DNA of 64,000 nucleotides from Gloeopeniophorella convolvens (taxonomy: Eukaryota > Basidiomycota > Agaricomycetes > Russulales): contig WTXD01000022.1 of the NCBI GenBank assembly GCA_022496205.1, positions 62,001 through 126,000 of the forward strand, written 5' to 3'. Position 1 is the first letter of the stretch. Every line of letters starts with the position of its first letter. Positions 22,101 through 35,018 of the stretch are shown one piece after another. The position numbers and the translations under genes were made by a program. The notes under the pieces were generated by a model, which was not told the origin of the DNA, searched no databases, and saw nothing but the letters and a program-made list of their open reading frames with translations.

Positions 22101-25100
22101 CTCTCCAAAGCCTGAGATGACGATGACCTTATCGAGGTCGATGACATCGCGGAGCTGCGACAACTGCTCAAGGCTGCTCGCATCGGGGAGCTCGGGGAAG
22201 TCGAAGCGGAAGTTGGCACGGGGGGTGATGTTAACGGTCTGGAGAACGCGCTCGGCCTCAGCACCGTTGATGACCTTGAACTCGGCCGCGTTATCGCGGG
22301 CGATGGCGCGGCGGAGATCGGCCTTGTCGTTAATGCCAATGCGGATGCGGGTGGTCATTTCGGCGAGATCGGCAATGCGGTCGAAGCCTCCACTAAGGTC
22401 AGCCCATACAGGCTCCACCTGAGTGATGCTGAACAGGATGGGGTGCATGAGACCGAGGATGTTGAAGGCCATCTCCTTCGCAGAGTAGGTGCGAACGCCG
22501 TGCGACTCGACCTCCTGCGCAACCATGTTCGATTGGTCCATGAGACCTGTGCCGCGCGTCCATCTAGGATGCATGTCAGTGAAAGTTGAAGGAAAGCAAA
22601 GAACAGACATACCCAATGACGGCGCCGACAAGGCAGAGGTACTCGCCCCAACTCTCAGACGACCAGCGGTTGAAGAGGGTCTCCAGAGATATCTTGGACT
22701 CGGAGTAAAGACCGTCGTTACCGAAGAGACCATGGTTCGGCGAGAGAGGGAGGACGACTTGCGTCGGACGGGTCACGATCTGGCGGCTTGCCTTCTTGAT
22801 CTTGACAGCGCCGAGGAGGCGGAGGAGGTTGACCAACATGATGCGGTGCGCCAGCTCGGACTTGTCGTCGAGACCATCAATCTCACGACCGTTCTCGGGG
22901 ACAGCAGCGAAAGGAATGATGTAGTCAAGGTCGAGGCCGAGAGTCGTGTAGATGTAGTCGACGATCGCCTCTACATCCTGCTTCGAACCCTGGTTGAAGG
23001 GCACGACAGTGAGAGCGGACCCACGACTACCAAAGCGCTGGAAAATGCCCTGATAGTACTCGACGGTGGAACGGCTGTAACGCGATGTAGTGACGACGAC
23101 GTGCGCGCCACCGGACAGCAGACCCTTGAGAATCTCGACGCCGATGGACGCCTTGCCGACACCGGTGACGAGCGCATTCTTGTCCTTGAAGGTGGTACCG
23201 GAGGTGGCGATCTCATGGAGGACGTCGAAGTAAACGCCAGTGAGGTTCGAGCTGTACTCCCACTGGGTGCCGACGCGGCGCTTGAGGTGAAGAAGAGGAA
23301 TCTTGTCCGCGGAGACAGATGCGACGTTGGATATCTGAGGGCGAATGAACTGAGAAGAGGAGCGACGGCTGCGGGGAACGCCAGGGCGCGGGCGGTTGTC
23401 GGGAGCCTTGCGGAGAGAGCGAACGACGCCATCGTAAAGAGCCTTGATGCGGTTCTTCTGCTCCTCGCTGATCTCGGGCTGCGACTTTACGACGTTCCAG
23501 AGTTTGACGACATCATCCTGGATCTTCTGGATGTTGACAGATCCAGAGATCTGGTCAGCGTTCGCCATCTCCTCGACGTATGCCTCAAGCTTGCGGACGT
23601 TCTCGCGGTTGACCTCCGAGTACACGATCTCACCCTTCTCGGTGATCTCGGTATGGGGCGCGGTAGGGAATGTCACTGGTGAATGCGTCAGAGTGGATAG
23701 ATACTTCAGTGCATCAACTTACCATCTTTGTACAGCGGAGGCTGACCGACGACGCCACGGCAGTTATCGAGGAGCTCCTGCCCGAGCTTGCGGGCATGAG
23801 CGTACGTCTCACCCTTGGTGGGGTCGCAGTGGGAGACCATATACTCCATGAACTTGATCAGGTCCGGGTCGGCGCGGTTCATGATGGCGATGCAGCGGGC
23901 GGTGATCTCGCGATCGACTGTCTTGAGGCGGCCGAACAAGATATCATAGAACATGAGAATAGCATCCTGGCGCACCCAGTTCCACGACGAGTCGAATTGG
24001 CGGGCCTTGAGAGCGTCAAAGACGGGCTGGATCCCGTCGATGTATGTGTCACCGTGCTCGCGGGAGATGCTGTCGAGGCGAGCCTGGATCTGAGCAGAGT
24101 TTGCTTTCTCCTTGTCGTGGAGGATCTCGCCGAGACGGGGGTCGCGCTTGAGGTATCGCGAGTACAGGTTGATCTGCTGATGCGCAAAGTCATGTTGCTC
24201 TGCCTGGAATTTGAGGAACTCCTCGCTGTTCATGACAGCGCCTCCTGAAGCACCACTCGCGGTGCTGCCACCACCACCACCGGAAGAAAGAGAGATCCCG
24301 ACGCGCTGGGCATAGACTTGTGCGGCAGCGTCGAGCCATGCCTTGCCCTCAGCCTCGGAACCGAGACGCTTCGGGGGCTCCATGGTCGTTGCGACCAAGA
24401 GAACGGCGTCAGCACGCTGAGGGCCGAGACCCCAGGTTTTATTCAGGTGAGCCTTCGTGCTGGACATATTGAAGCCGCCAGGCATCTTTCCGCCAATGGC
24501 GCGGGAGACGAGGCCAAGGGAATACTTGCCGAGGTTGCCGGGGTGGCCAGAGCCAAGCGCAGCGCCGAGCTCCTCAAGAGGAAGCTCCTCACCCTTGTCG
24601 GGCGCAGAGGAAAACTCGTTCTGGAGGTCACCCATGATTTCGTTCTGGAGGGTGGACTTGCCATTCGACAGATCCTTGATCGACTTGGACAGAGGGATTT
24701 CGCTGAGCTGCTTCTTCAACTTTTGGGAGACAATAGCGGCGAGGATGTCGACGGCACGGATGGGAACATCCTCAACGCTGACGGCCGGGCCGGCGGCAGC
24801 GACGGGAGCGGGAGCAGCGACCACAACAGGGGCGGCGGCGGTGACGGCGGGCGCGGCAGCCTCAGTGGATGCTTCAGCCCCAGCAGCGGCCTCGGCCTCG
24901 TCCTCGAACTGGTAGTAGATGTCCTTCTGGTCCTTGGACGCGCAGTAGACGCGGCGCACAAGGCCCGTCGAGTCATCTTTGAGCTCATACTTCGCCTTGA
25001 GGGTGCGGGAAGCCATGCCAGAGAGAGTAGGCGAGGGGCCGATCTCAATGAACCGCTCGAACTTGTACTTCGCGAAGAAGAGGTCCTGCGTCTCGATCCA

Positions 25101-28100
25101 GCGCACCGGCGAGGCGAACTGGTAAGAGAGGAGCTCGACGATGAGCACCCAGGCAAGTTTCTGGCGCTGCTCAGGGGCGCCCCAGTGCTCCTCGTCCCAC
25201 TTGCGAAGAACCTTCGACAAGCGAGGAGAGGAGGTGCGGTTGTAGATTAGCTCCGCGTACGCCTTGTTGACCGTGAAGGGAGATGCGACTAGGTTGGGAA
25301 TGTATGTACCCTCAAGGAGGGATGGGTCAAGGAGATCTGCGGGGATCTTTTTCGAGAGGTCTGTGTCGAGTCGTTAGAGGCGCGAGGGCATGGTAAGTGA
25401 TGGAAGATACTTACAGGCTCGGAATGGCATGACACCCGACCACAGGTAGCGGGAGTGGAAGGGCACGTCGATACCCGAAAGCGGGATGGTAGCAAGGCCA
25501 CGCTCCAGGGTGATGTAGCCCTCTGTCTTCTGCTTCTCTAGCGCACGGTCGTAGCAGCTGTTCACAATGTCCTTAAGCATATCCTTGACCTTCTCAAGAC
25601 CGAACTTCTCCGTCAACTACACATTATGTGTGAGCGTGGCAAAGTGCATTCACGACAACGTACCTTAGCGATGTCGACCTTCTCGATCTTCAGGTAGTTC
25701 AGGACATTGGAGAGGGCCTGGAGAGCGACCAGCTCGCCGGCGCACACGTATTGTTGGCCCTACGGAGTCCGTTAACAACAGCACCGCACAGAATTACGAC
25801 CAGTGACTTACCTCGACGTTGAAGTTGACAATCTCGAGCAGGCAGTCCTTGAGCGTCGAGATAGTATCGACGACCTCGCGGAGGGCGGCATCGTCGAAGG
25901 TCTTGCCGACACGACTAGGGTTAATAGCGCACATAGCATAGTTGGAGCGGCTCTGCTCATCACGCTCGACGGCGCGCTGCATGGTCAACCCACGATAGAA
26001 TATGACATCGACGAGCGAGGAGTTCGGGAGAATGTCCGCAACAGACGCGAGAGCGGAGAACTCGCCGAGAGAGTGGCCGGCGAAGGCGGCGCCGGGCTGA
26101 ATGAAACCCTTCGAGCGGATGTCCTCGAAGGCAGCACGAGACATGATGACAAGGGCGATCTGAGCAAACTGGGTGGAAAATAGGAGACCCTTGGGATCAA
26201 TGAAAGTATGCTGGAGCGTGCGAACGGTGATCTCCGGGAAAAGAGGAAGGCTCTTCATGTTGCCCTCCTTGTCGCTCGTGTCGTAGGTCATCTCCATGTA
26301 ACGCTCGCGGATTGCCTGACCCTTGATACCACCGAAGTGGATGGTCTTCTTCTTGGGGTTCTCGCGGACGATCTCCACGATGGAGAAGCCGTAACTACTG
26401 ATCAAGTGGGCATCGGCAGAATCCCAGACGGCGCGAGCGGCTGCAGAAGAGCTGTAGAGCTCCATACCCATGCCCTGTTCTTGCGAACCCTGGCCGGTGA
26501 ACGCGTAGACGGTCGGGGGTTGGGCAACCTCCGCGGTACCCTCGATGACCTTCTCGCCACGTTGATTGAGCGTGCTGATAGCGACGATGTAGTTGCCATC
26601 GTGCATCGCGGTGTGCTTGATCTTGACTGTGAGCTCATCGCCCGGGAGGACCATGCCAACAAAGTTAACATTGTAGCTGAAGTAAGAGGCGTTAGAAATG
26701 CTGCAAGGACGGCACTACTGAGTACTCACTTCTGAACGCGGTCCGGAACGCCCAAGGCGACGACCGTCTCGACGAAACGCCGGGTAGCGGCGCTCCCGTA
26801 CATGCCATGCGTGATGGTGCCCGGGAGAGACGCGTAGGCAGCAAAGTAGGGGTTAATGTGGATGGGGTTGTAGTCGCCCGAGACCTTGGAGTAAGGCTCG
26901 TTGGTGGCGGGGGCCGTGTATAGAGAGGGATTGGCACCAGACGTGAGGTGGTATTCAGACGCGAGGGGGACGGGAACAGACTTCGCGGACCCGTGGCGCT
27001 GGAGGTACGCGACAACGGGGTTGCCCTGGCAGTCGTCGCGCTCGAAGTCGACGTAGGCGACCTTGACGAGGCGGCCGAGGTGACCACGGACAAAGACGTC
27101 ACCAGCAACGGCTACCGAGCGATAGTTTACCTTGTCCTTGTACGTGACCTCGGAGCGGAGGCGGAAGATAAGACGAGCGCCAGCGGAGAGAGGCTTGACC
27201 TCGTCCGACCACTCGAACCAGTCTTTCGACTGCAGGACACCAACATCGGCATCCGTCTCAAGCTCGACAGTGTAGTCGGGCTCCTCGATAGTCTCGAAAG
27301 TGTTCTCGAAGTCGGTGAAGCGACCGCGGTAGAGGAATGCGGACTGGACCTCAATCACAGGCTTGCCATCGCGCAAGACATGACCGGCAACGCGAACAGT
27401 CTTGCCGGAATCCCCGTTGACGACGGCGACCACCTTCGCCTCCGCGCGGCAGACGTCCCCCGCCTTGAAAGGCGTGGACCCGGGGACAACCTTGAAACCG
27501 TTAGACAGGTGAACGAGCTTAAGCAAATCGCCGTCGATGGTCGTAGGGAAGATCGCCTTCATGATTGCCTGCCAGCCAGTGACGATGGCGAAGTCCATCG
27601 GCGCTTTGACCTCATCGGTGCGAACAGCCTTGAAGTCCTCCTGCTGGTTGCCAACAACAGAGCAGAAGCCCTCGACGTCGTCTGCGGAGATGGTGACCTC
27701 GGGGCCAGTGAAGGTCTCGCGCACTTTGAGCTCGGGGAGTTTCTCGTCATCGCCGAACCAGAGACGCCAGTAGAAGTCCTTGATCCGCTGGTTGCGGCCC
27801 TCGGAGATCTCGTGAATCGGCGCATAGGGCTGCGAAGGCTCGTACTTGTACTGCAAGTAGAGCGGCACCGAAGTACCCTTGCGCTCCTCGAGAAGGGTGA
27901 CGTCGATAAGACGGGTGGCGGGCGAGTACTTGATGTCAACGGCGAGGAAGTCCGATGGGTGAGGGCCGAAGGAGCGGGCCGCGCCGTAGACAGAAATATG
28001 ACTGGGAAGACCAGCCGACGAGCGCAGGACCAGCTTCTGGTTCGGGCGGGGCGCGAGGACGCGCGGAATAGGATTGGAGACGTATGACGTGCCCTGGACG

Positions 28101-31100
28101 ACGTACTCGGAGGACAGGAAGGCATGCCACCAGTTGAGCTCCGACCCGGCAAGGCGCTGAAGCCACTGCTCCGCGGCGGGAGCGACAGCCGGGACCGTAA
28201 GGGTGACCTCCTCGCCACGCTGGACAGCCTCGACGCCAGCGAGAGCAGCAACAGTGGCCGTCTTGGCACCGAGATAGTCGGCGGTGGGGACCTTGCTCTC
28301 GTCGCCGCCGTAATACCGCTCGAGAACCTTCGCAGCGAGGCCGGACACGACATTGTCGAGCAACTCCTTGATTGGCTCGTCCTTCTTGATCGAGTGACGA
28401 ACGGCGACAGGGCCTTGGAGGATGGCAACGCGCTGAGGATCCTGGTCAAAGACGGCCTCGATGTCCTCAGAAGCCCAGAGGGAGTCCTGGCCAAGCAGTC
28501 AGCACTGTCATGTATTCATTCACTATAGAGCGTACCTTCTTGAACCACACTTCAAAGGTATTGTCAAGGACTGGAATGAAGGGCGCGGGCTTCTGGCCAG
28601 AGCGCTGGGAGATATTGAGGAAGTAGGCTTTGTCCTCATGGGCAAGTAGCTGCTCCTTCGCGAGGGGGTACTTCTCAAAGAAGAAGTTGATGAAAGCCGC
28701 GGGCTTGTCCAGGCTCGTGTAGGACTGCAGGACAGACGCCTTGGGGCCACCGCCATTGACGCCAGCGAAGCGCTCTTCAACACGGCGCAGCCAGTCGCCA
28801 GTGAGGTTGCGGAGGGAGAGGTCGAGCCAACGATCCTCGTGAGCGACGTACATCAAGCGCACGAGACGAAGGACGGTCTCCTCGTAGGTCATATCACCGA
28901 GGTCTTCAACCGCACGGCCATCCTTCTTAGCCGGGAACCACGGCTTGAAGTAGTCGGCATTGAGGCGTTTGATGACATCTGCGCGGCGCTCCTGGAGCCA
29001 AGCGCTACGCTTCTCGCGGGGGAGCTTGAAGACTGTGTCGTCGTACTCCTTCCAGAGCTTCAAGGCGCGGTTGTTGACCTTGTGAATAGGCTCGCCGAGC
29101 TCAGAGCGCACGGTGATGATACCACCGGTGTCCTTGGCGTAAGTGCCCTCCCACTGCGAGTCGTCGACACCCGCGGCCGCCACGATGAGATCCTTGACAG
29201 AGGGCGAGGTATGCGCCTCCTTGGCAACCATGACGCGGGAGGCGAAGAGGAAGCCGTCGAAGGGCATCGGCTCAACGCCGAACTCCTCGGACCAGTCGCC
29301 AGACAGGTAGGGCCAGGTGTCGTCAGAACCACCGAAGCCGGAGCCAGCCACGAGCGCGATATTCTCGCACTCACGGATGCGAGAGTAGGTGGCGAGGATG
29401 GGCTGGTGGAAGTCCTCAAAGGAGTGATGGCCACCCGCGCGACCACCAGTCCACTGAAGGATGATAGCGAAGTCGGGGTTGGCCGTGGCGATGTTCACCA
29501 CCTGGCGGATGCCATCGACGGAGCCAGGCTTGAACGCAACGTGACGGATGCCGACGGACTTGAGACCGTCGATGATCTCCGCCGCCTTCTCGGTGGTGGG
29601 GATGCCAGCAGCGACACAGAAGCCCTCAATAGGCAAGCCCTCACGGCGCATCTCCTGCCAGAGCGGGAGCTGGAACGAGAACTGACGCGGGTTGATGTAC
29701 AGAGCGTTCAGCGTCAGACCGATGCCCGGGGAGATCTTGCTCTGAATCTCCGCAACCTTGGCGCGGAGGGCCGCTGGGGAGTAGTGACCTCCACCCGCGA
29801 GCTCGACATGGTAGCCAGCCTGTAGGACGGCTGAGACAAAGCCGGCCTTGACAGTCGTGGGCGTCATGCCCGCAACCATCACCGGTGGCTTGCCGAGGAG
29901 ACGAGAGAAGGGTGTGTCGATATGCACCTTGCCGTCGCTAGCAGGATCCAGTTAGACCGTTATCCCGACAATCGGGCCTGCGCAACATACCTGGTCTTCA
30001 CGAGGCCCGGAGTCCACTTCTTAACCCAGGATTGCTCCGTCTTCACGCCGCCCACCGAGTAGAACTCGGCGTCACCACGGCCCTTGTCACCGATGACGAT
30101 GACGCGAACGCCGCGACCATCAAGGTTGCGAGCGGTCAGCGGGCCAATTCCGCTCACGCCACCGGCACCGAAGTCAACAGCGTGGGTCGCGCCCGCCGGA
30201 AGATCTGTCGCCTTCGACCAGTGAAGTGGCTGGGTGAAGATCTGATCGCAGATCGACCGGGTAAGCGATCCAGATAGCTTACGCAGATCGGAGCCTGAGA
30301 TTCGGTCAGCTGATATTCTTGAGTACGGCCGGGCACCACTCACCATCCTCGGTGTGGTAGACAGGAATGTTAAGCCCGGCCGGAGTCCAGAGCTCCTCGC
30401 CCTGGAGGTCCTCCTCGATGACCTTGTCTGCGGCATCCTTCAAATACTGGCTGTGGAATGGCACGCTGACCACCAGGAAACGCGCGCTGAAGACAGGCTT
30501 GCGCTTGGAGAACTCGATCTTGCTCTGGTCGACGCCGTTGGGTGCGCGAATCTTGCGCAGGTTGGTGACGAGACCGTAGAGGGCCCGTGGCGGGCCCGTG
30601 ACGATGAAGGTGCGGGGACCATTGTGGAGGGAGACCCCGAGCTGCGAGTTAGCCGGGAGATGCTTGTTCGTCTTCGTGATCTGGGGCTGGAGATCCTTGA
30701 GGAGCAGCCCGCTGACGGACAACATGGGCGTAGGCTGGCCCTCGCCGCCCTCGATCGAGTCCTGGACGACGCTCGGCTCAAGCGCGAGGACCGGGAAGAG
30801 CTGCTGGCCGCGGAGGCCGGCGAAGAAGAGCCACTTGAGCGCCTTGTGCGCATTGTCGAGGAAGGATGCCTCATCCTTCGAGGAGGAGATGGCGATGGCT
30901 GTAACGAGGCCCTGCGAGTGGCCGGACGCACCAGAGAAGCGCGCGCCGAGCTCAGCGGGCGAGAGGCCAGAGACGCACGCGGCGATGAGGTACTGAGTGA
31001 ATTGAGTAAGGCCGATGAGAGGGAATGAAACAGGGACGGAAGCGAAGTAAGCGACCGGGGGGCGAGGAGCGGCTCCGGTGAGCCACGAAAGGACGTCGAG

Positions 31101-31832
31101 TCCGTAGGAATAGAATGATGTGTCATGGGCAGCCGCCGCGAGGGGCTTGAGGACTTCCTCAACGGTGGAGCGGAGGAAGGGCTCGACGAAGGGCCGGTAG
31201 GTGTCGAAGAGCGTCTGCAGCTCATCGAAGTACACCTCGTTGATACCCTGACCGCCGAAGAGCGCGAACACCGAGGCGCGGCCAGAGAGCGCCTCGGCAA
31301 GGAGAGAGGGCGTCGCGAGCTTCGGCGTGCCCTCCACCTTGTACTTCACGAGGACCGCGTGGGCAATGTAGAACGCGGTCAGGACTTTCTTGCGTGCCTC
31401 GTTCTCATAGGAGGCAACAAGTGAATGGAGATCGATGCCCGAGAGGAGAGTCGATGCGAAATGGGAGACGGCCTTGAGGAGGACCGCGAGGCGGGCCGCG
31501 TGTTCGGCAGTGCCCTCTGGGGTAGCGCGAACGCGGTCGGCTACGAAGCCAAGGAAGCGTGCAAAAAACAGGGTGTTGGCCTCTCCGGCCTCATCGGTTT
31601 CAGTCCGGGCCTCGTCTACTGGTTGTGCGTGGATAAACTCGTCTCTAAGGACCTCTGCCGCAATCCACTCGTCTGAGCAAGTGGCGACAGGGATCGATAC
31701 CTAAGGCACATATATGCGGTTACGTGAGTGGACCAGGGAGATCAAAGGTGGATGTATGCGCACTCTAAGTTGGCCGACCTGGATGGCAAGTGGGCGAGAA
31801 GGGATAGTGGGAACGCCGCCTGTCTGTGTCAT
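19105..31832 (-). CDS. FAS: Fused type I fatty acid synthase (beta and alpha subunits in one polypeptide)
   Basis: One gene for the complete cytosolic fungal fatty acid synthase. It uses acetyl-CoA, malonyl-CoA and NADPH to make long-chain acyl-CoA. I resolve 19 exons with consistent phases: 31779-31832, 30344-31700, 29991-30294, 28536-29937, 26730-28486, 25812-26676, 25664-25759, 25415-25616, 23723-25360, 22613-23675, 21857-22563, 21298-21808, 21163-21243, 20900-21110, 20740-20846, 19988-20690, 19558-19939, 19201-19505 and 19105-19143. This gives 3,927 residues. Domains in order: acetyl transferase (GHSQGL, Ser about 280), FMN-linked enoyl reductase (about 560-1000), hot-dog dehydratase (about 1040-1640), malonyl/palmitoyl transferase (GHSLGEF, Ser about 1827), acyl carrier (NGKSTLQNE, Ser about 2248), ketoreductase ([12 protein letters not shown]), ketosynthase (Cys about 3346 in KIPVGACATA; HGTSTQ; GHSKGG) and phosphopantetheinyl transferase at the C-terminus. 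An Ala/Pro-rich linker precedes the carrier domain. No break is seen. Confidence 0.97.
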
Positions 31833-31936
31833 TTTGGTAGAGGCGGAGGGGGTGAAGCAAGAAGACCTGGTGCTCTGATTGGGAGAAGTCTAAGGGGAGA
31901 GCGGGGGTGCGGAGGGGTATGCTGTCTCGTGCAGAT

Positions 31937-31943
31937 TTTATAA
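31937..31943 (-). promoter_or_regulatory. Probable TATA box of the fatty acid synthase gene
   Basis: TATAAAA on the minus strand about 105 bases upstream of the FAS start codon at 31832, a normal distance for a fungal TATA element. A CCAAT pentamer lies between it and the ATG, near 31875-31879. Confidence 0.5.
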
Positions 31944-33294
31944 CGTATCAGAAAAAGGATTGGGATCCAACACGAGCGCAGACTCGAGGCGCGGAACGTC
32001 CCCCAACCGAGCAATAAACCGCGCTCGCCCCAAGGAATGCGGGTATTCCCATTTACGGCAACCCCAAGTCACTATACGGTCACGTGAAGTTCGTCTCTGC
32101 GCCTTTATCCTTCGCCGCTTGCGCTTCGATCTCGTCTTCTATCCGTAAACGGATCAACCCCCGACATTCCTGGCCGACACGACCTGCCTTCTGCCACCCG
32201 CCCGTGCCTCATCGAGAATCGCACCCCTAACCGAGCACACACTCTCCTCAGCACGGAGGTCCGGCCCCCATCTGAGCGCGCGCATCAGATTCGAGTTCTG
32301 CAATCCAGCATGTAGCTGTGTGCTCCAAAGTCCGACCATGGCGTCTCTGTCTTTATGCTGAGAAAAAGTCCGGCATACTCATCCGTTGTCCATCCCCGCA
32401 TGATCGCGCCTGCGAATAATAGTGATGGCCCTTCGCGTGCGGCACCTCGCCCCAGCCGGACAGCATCGCGTCTTTTACGCTTTGGCGCACACCACCTCAC
32501 CAGATAACCGAGCGTGCGTGCATCTGAGACACACACGCCCCCGCGAGCAGCCTTCGCAAGCGCAAGCACACTCAAGCGCGCGCGTGCAGGTACCAGCGCA
32601 TCATCAAACTCTTGACACACATCGCGCAAGAGGTGGCCGGTGACCTTCTATTTCGTACAACCAGCAAACTTTGCGCGATTCCTTACATACAACATGACGA
32701 TCTCTCTCGCCAGATGAGTAGCCCGGTTCCGGGAGACGCGCCCGATGAGAGCATTACCCTGGGAGACCTTCCCATGCCAGCGGCCAGCCCTGCCAGCCAA
32801 CACTGCCGTCCATTTTCGGACAATTGCAGCGGCACAATCCCATATCAGAGAACGCGACCCCGCCTCCCAAGTCCGGTGGAAGTCGCGGCTCTTCCGTCAG
32901 CTCTTGGCCGGATGTCGGCCAGCACAAACGCTGGCATTAGCGCCGCACACCCCAACGTCCGTTACGGAGCGGGCAACCTAGTCAGAGCGATGGCTTACCC
33001 ATGGCCGATATGAGGTTTGACAGGGCTATTGCTAACCCGAGACAGATCGGTGACGACGCCGCCGGTATTAGTGGACGAGCTTGCTAAATGCTTGTAGCGG
33101 TGGGGTACGCCAAGATGCAGTGGGGTGAGATTGGGTATATATTCGGTAAACGTACACGCAAAGAAGACTTGATAATAGCAGCACACGTCTATCACTGACG
33201 CTATTGTAGATAACCATCATCATGAACTGGACTTCCCCATCGCTGCTTAAGCGACAGATTACGCAGACGGTATCAGGACCTCATGGGGATGGGG
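31944..33294. other. Long FAS upstream / GTR2 downstream region without a gene
   Basis: About 1.35 kb with no recognisable gene. It carries a CACGTG E-box (32081-32086) about 250 bases upstream of the FAS start, a possible bHLH (SREBP- or INO2/4-type) site. It also holds copy 2 of the dispersed repeat at 32843-32910. Reading frames on both strands here lack known domains. Protein-like composition between 32640 and 33000 on plus may be a relic linked to the repeat. Confidence 0.5.
32843..32910 (+). repeat. Dispersed repeat, copy 2 (partner at 15602-15675)
   Basis: Matches the complement of 15602-15675 with one substitution and lacks its extra 6 bases. The flanks on either side are unrelated. 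The two copies sit 17 kb apart in inverted orientation, bracketing DBP5, the NMNAT-like gene and FAS. Confidence 0.8.
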
Positions 33295-34763
33295 TTAGAG
33301 ATTGCCGGTCCGGGCGTCTCGCTCTACGAGCGCAATCTCTTGGACGCCTTCGCGGAAGAACACGACATTGTATTCAAGCAGGCCCCGGCGTTCCTCAAAC
33401 ACTGCCGGGTGCAGCATGGCGAGAAGCGCAAGTTGCGGCGTGATCAGATGGTAGGTAAGCGTGGTTCCCTGCGCAAGTGAGACGGCCGCAGAAGGATAGA
33501 ACGACCGCGACCCCATGTCCGGAGATGCCGATCTAGACGGAGGTTGAATGAGACGCGTCGCTGAGCAGGCATGGACAATTAGGTCGTACTTATATAAAGG
33601 ACTGAATGCATTCAGCGTGCGCACATAGTCGCAGCAAAGATTGTGCATGCCGGCATCCACGGGCGACTCGTCAGTCGCAACATATAGCCTTGATTTGACG
33701 TCAAAAAGGAAAGCCTTTGACGCCTGCGAATTCTATGCGCATACGCCCCTGTCAGGTGCATATCCCGAGACGGACACGCGGGGGCAGCAGCGCTCACAGA
33801 GCAGAACACGTTGAGCAGGTCCTCCAGGTAGGGAAGCGAGTCGATGAGCTTGTGTAGAACGCGAGAGAAGGCCTCGTGTGTCGAGTGATCGTAGACAGAA
33901 GTAAGATGGAAGTTGACGGACATCTGCTCGTATTCGGGCGAGGCGTCGAGCAGTTCGTCGATGACACGCTGTTGGATGTGTCGGAAATTCTCTGCCATGA
34001 GAATGAGCACAGCCTACATGCCCCGAGGAGCTCCGCGCATCCCGCACACGTCCCACGAAGGGTGACAGCCATCACGGGAACAATGCGGAGGCGCGCCTGG
34101 GCCACGACGCGGACAGGAAGGGGTGAATTAGGTGTCACACGACCACTCACCTATCTTGTAATCCTCCGCGAGCGACTCTGCTTTGTGCACGAATACCTCG
34201 AGTGTTGTGGCAGGGTTCTCCTGATAAGCTGCGGTGAAGAAGTCTAGCATGCGCGCGATAGGCTGCTGGTACGAATCCTGCAGGCAGAGCAGGTTGGCAT
34301 GACGCAGGGCGAGATGCCGTACGGCGGATCAAAGATATGCACGGCACCTGTATGTCGATGACAAATATGATAGAAGAAAAGTCTGACAGGCTGGCGCCGA
34401 GAGTGTCGAGGGAGGTGTTGCCTGGGCAGTCCCATATCTCGAGTGGGATGACCGTACTGAGGACGGGATGGGTCAGTAGATAGGAGGCGAGGGGGGACTA
34501 GGCCAGGGGTGAGATCAAACCGTACTCGTATATGTGCTTGGCGATACGGGATGTCGGCTCTAGGTAGAAGGTTTGTTTCGGAGGTACGTCGTTGAAAAGG
34601 ACCTGTTGAATGGAGGTCTTTCCGCTTCTACACGGCGCAAGATTGAGATCCGGAGGTTGGGGAGGGTGGATGAGACAGACCCGCGCTGGCCCAGAAGCAA
34701 GATCTTGGTGCGCTGAACATGGTCTGGCGCGGTCGCTGGAGCACCGTTGGTGCGTGCGGCCAT
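33295..34763 (-). CDS. GTR2: Rag-family GTPase GTR2 (TORC1 / EGO complex)
   Basis: GTR2 (RagC/D class) pairs with GTR1 on the vacuole membrane and signals amino-acid supply to TORC1. Seven exons with consistent phases give 328 residues: 34681-34763, 34526-34627, 34348-34456, 34151-34277, 33798-33991, 33590-33723 and 33295-33532. The nucleotide site starts KILLLGQRGSGKTSIQQV, with one glycine codon of the P-loop split by intron 1. Switch/G3 region: YDTVIPLEIWDCPGNTSLDT. FVIDIQDSYQQPIARML and LEVFVHKAESLAEDYKI (G4 region, HKxE/D) follow. The C-terminal roadblock-like half has VNFHLTSVYDHSTHEAFSRV and KAFLFDVKSRLYVATDESPV, which distinguish RagC/D from RagA/B. It is divergent from the VTC4-like gene. 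Confidence 0.93.
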
Positions 34764-35018
34764 GGAAGGAGCAGATGGCAAGTGGCAATTGATACTCAGT
34801 TCTCAATGACGATTGTCGAAGCGGTTTCCGAACGGGCCGAGGGAGAAGAAGGCTTACCTAAGATACGCGAGCCAGTAGATTGAAGCACGTTCGTCGCCGG
34901 CTCGCCGCGGTTGGGAGTCCAAGGTTGGTCTCATCCTTTCTCGAAGACCCTGGGTTGACATAAATTTATCCCCGGCGTACCTCGCTCGCCGCCTTCTCTG
35001 TTCCCTCCAGCTGTCGCC
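34764..35018. promoter_or_regulatory. Divergent promoter region, GTR2 / VTC4-like gene
   Basis: 255 bp between the two start codons. An AT-rich ATAAATTTA element at about 34961-34969, some 55 bases before the VTC4-like start, may act as a TATA box for that gene. No PHO4-type CACGTG/CACGTT site was evident. Confidence 0.5.

Noticed and set aside
25400..26700. FAS as two separate genes (beta then alpha)
   Set aside because: Exons 6 to 9 join in phase across the whole region, with no stop, start or promoter gap between the transferase and carrier domains.
20000..31500. Long plus-strand frames of 250-400 codons within the FAS gene
   Set aside because: They are antisense shadows produced by the codon bias of the FAS exons.
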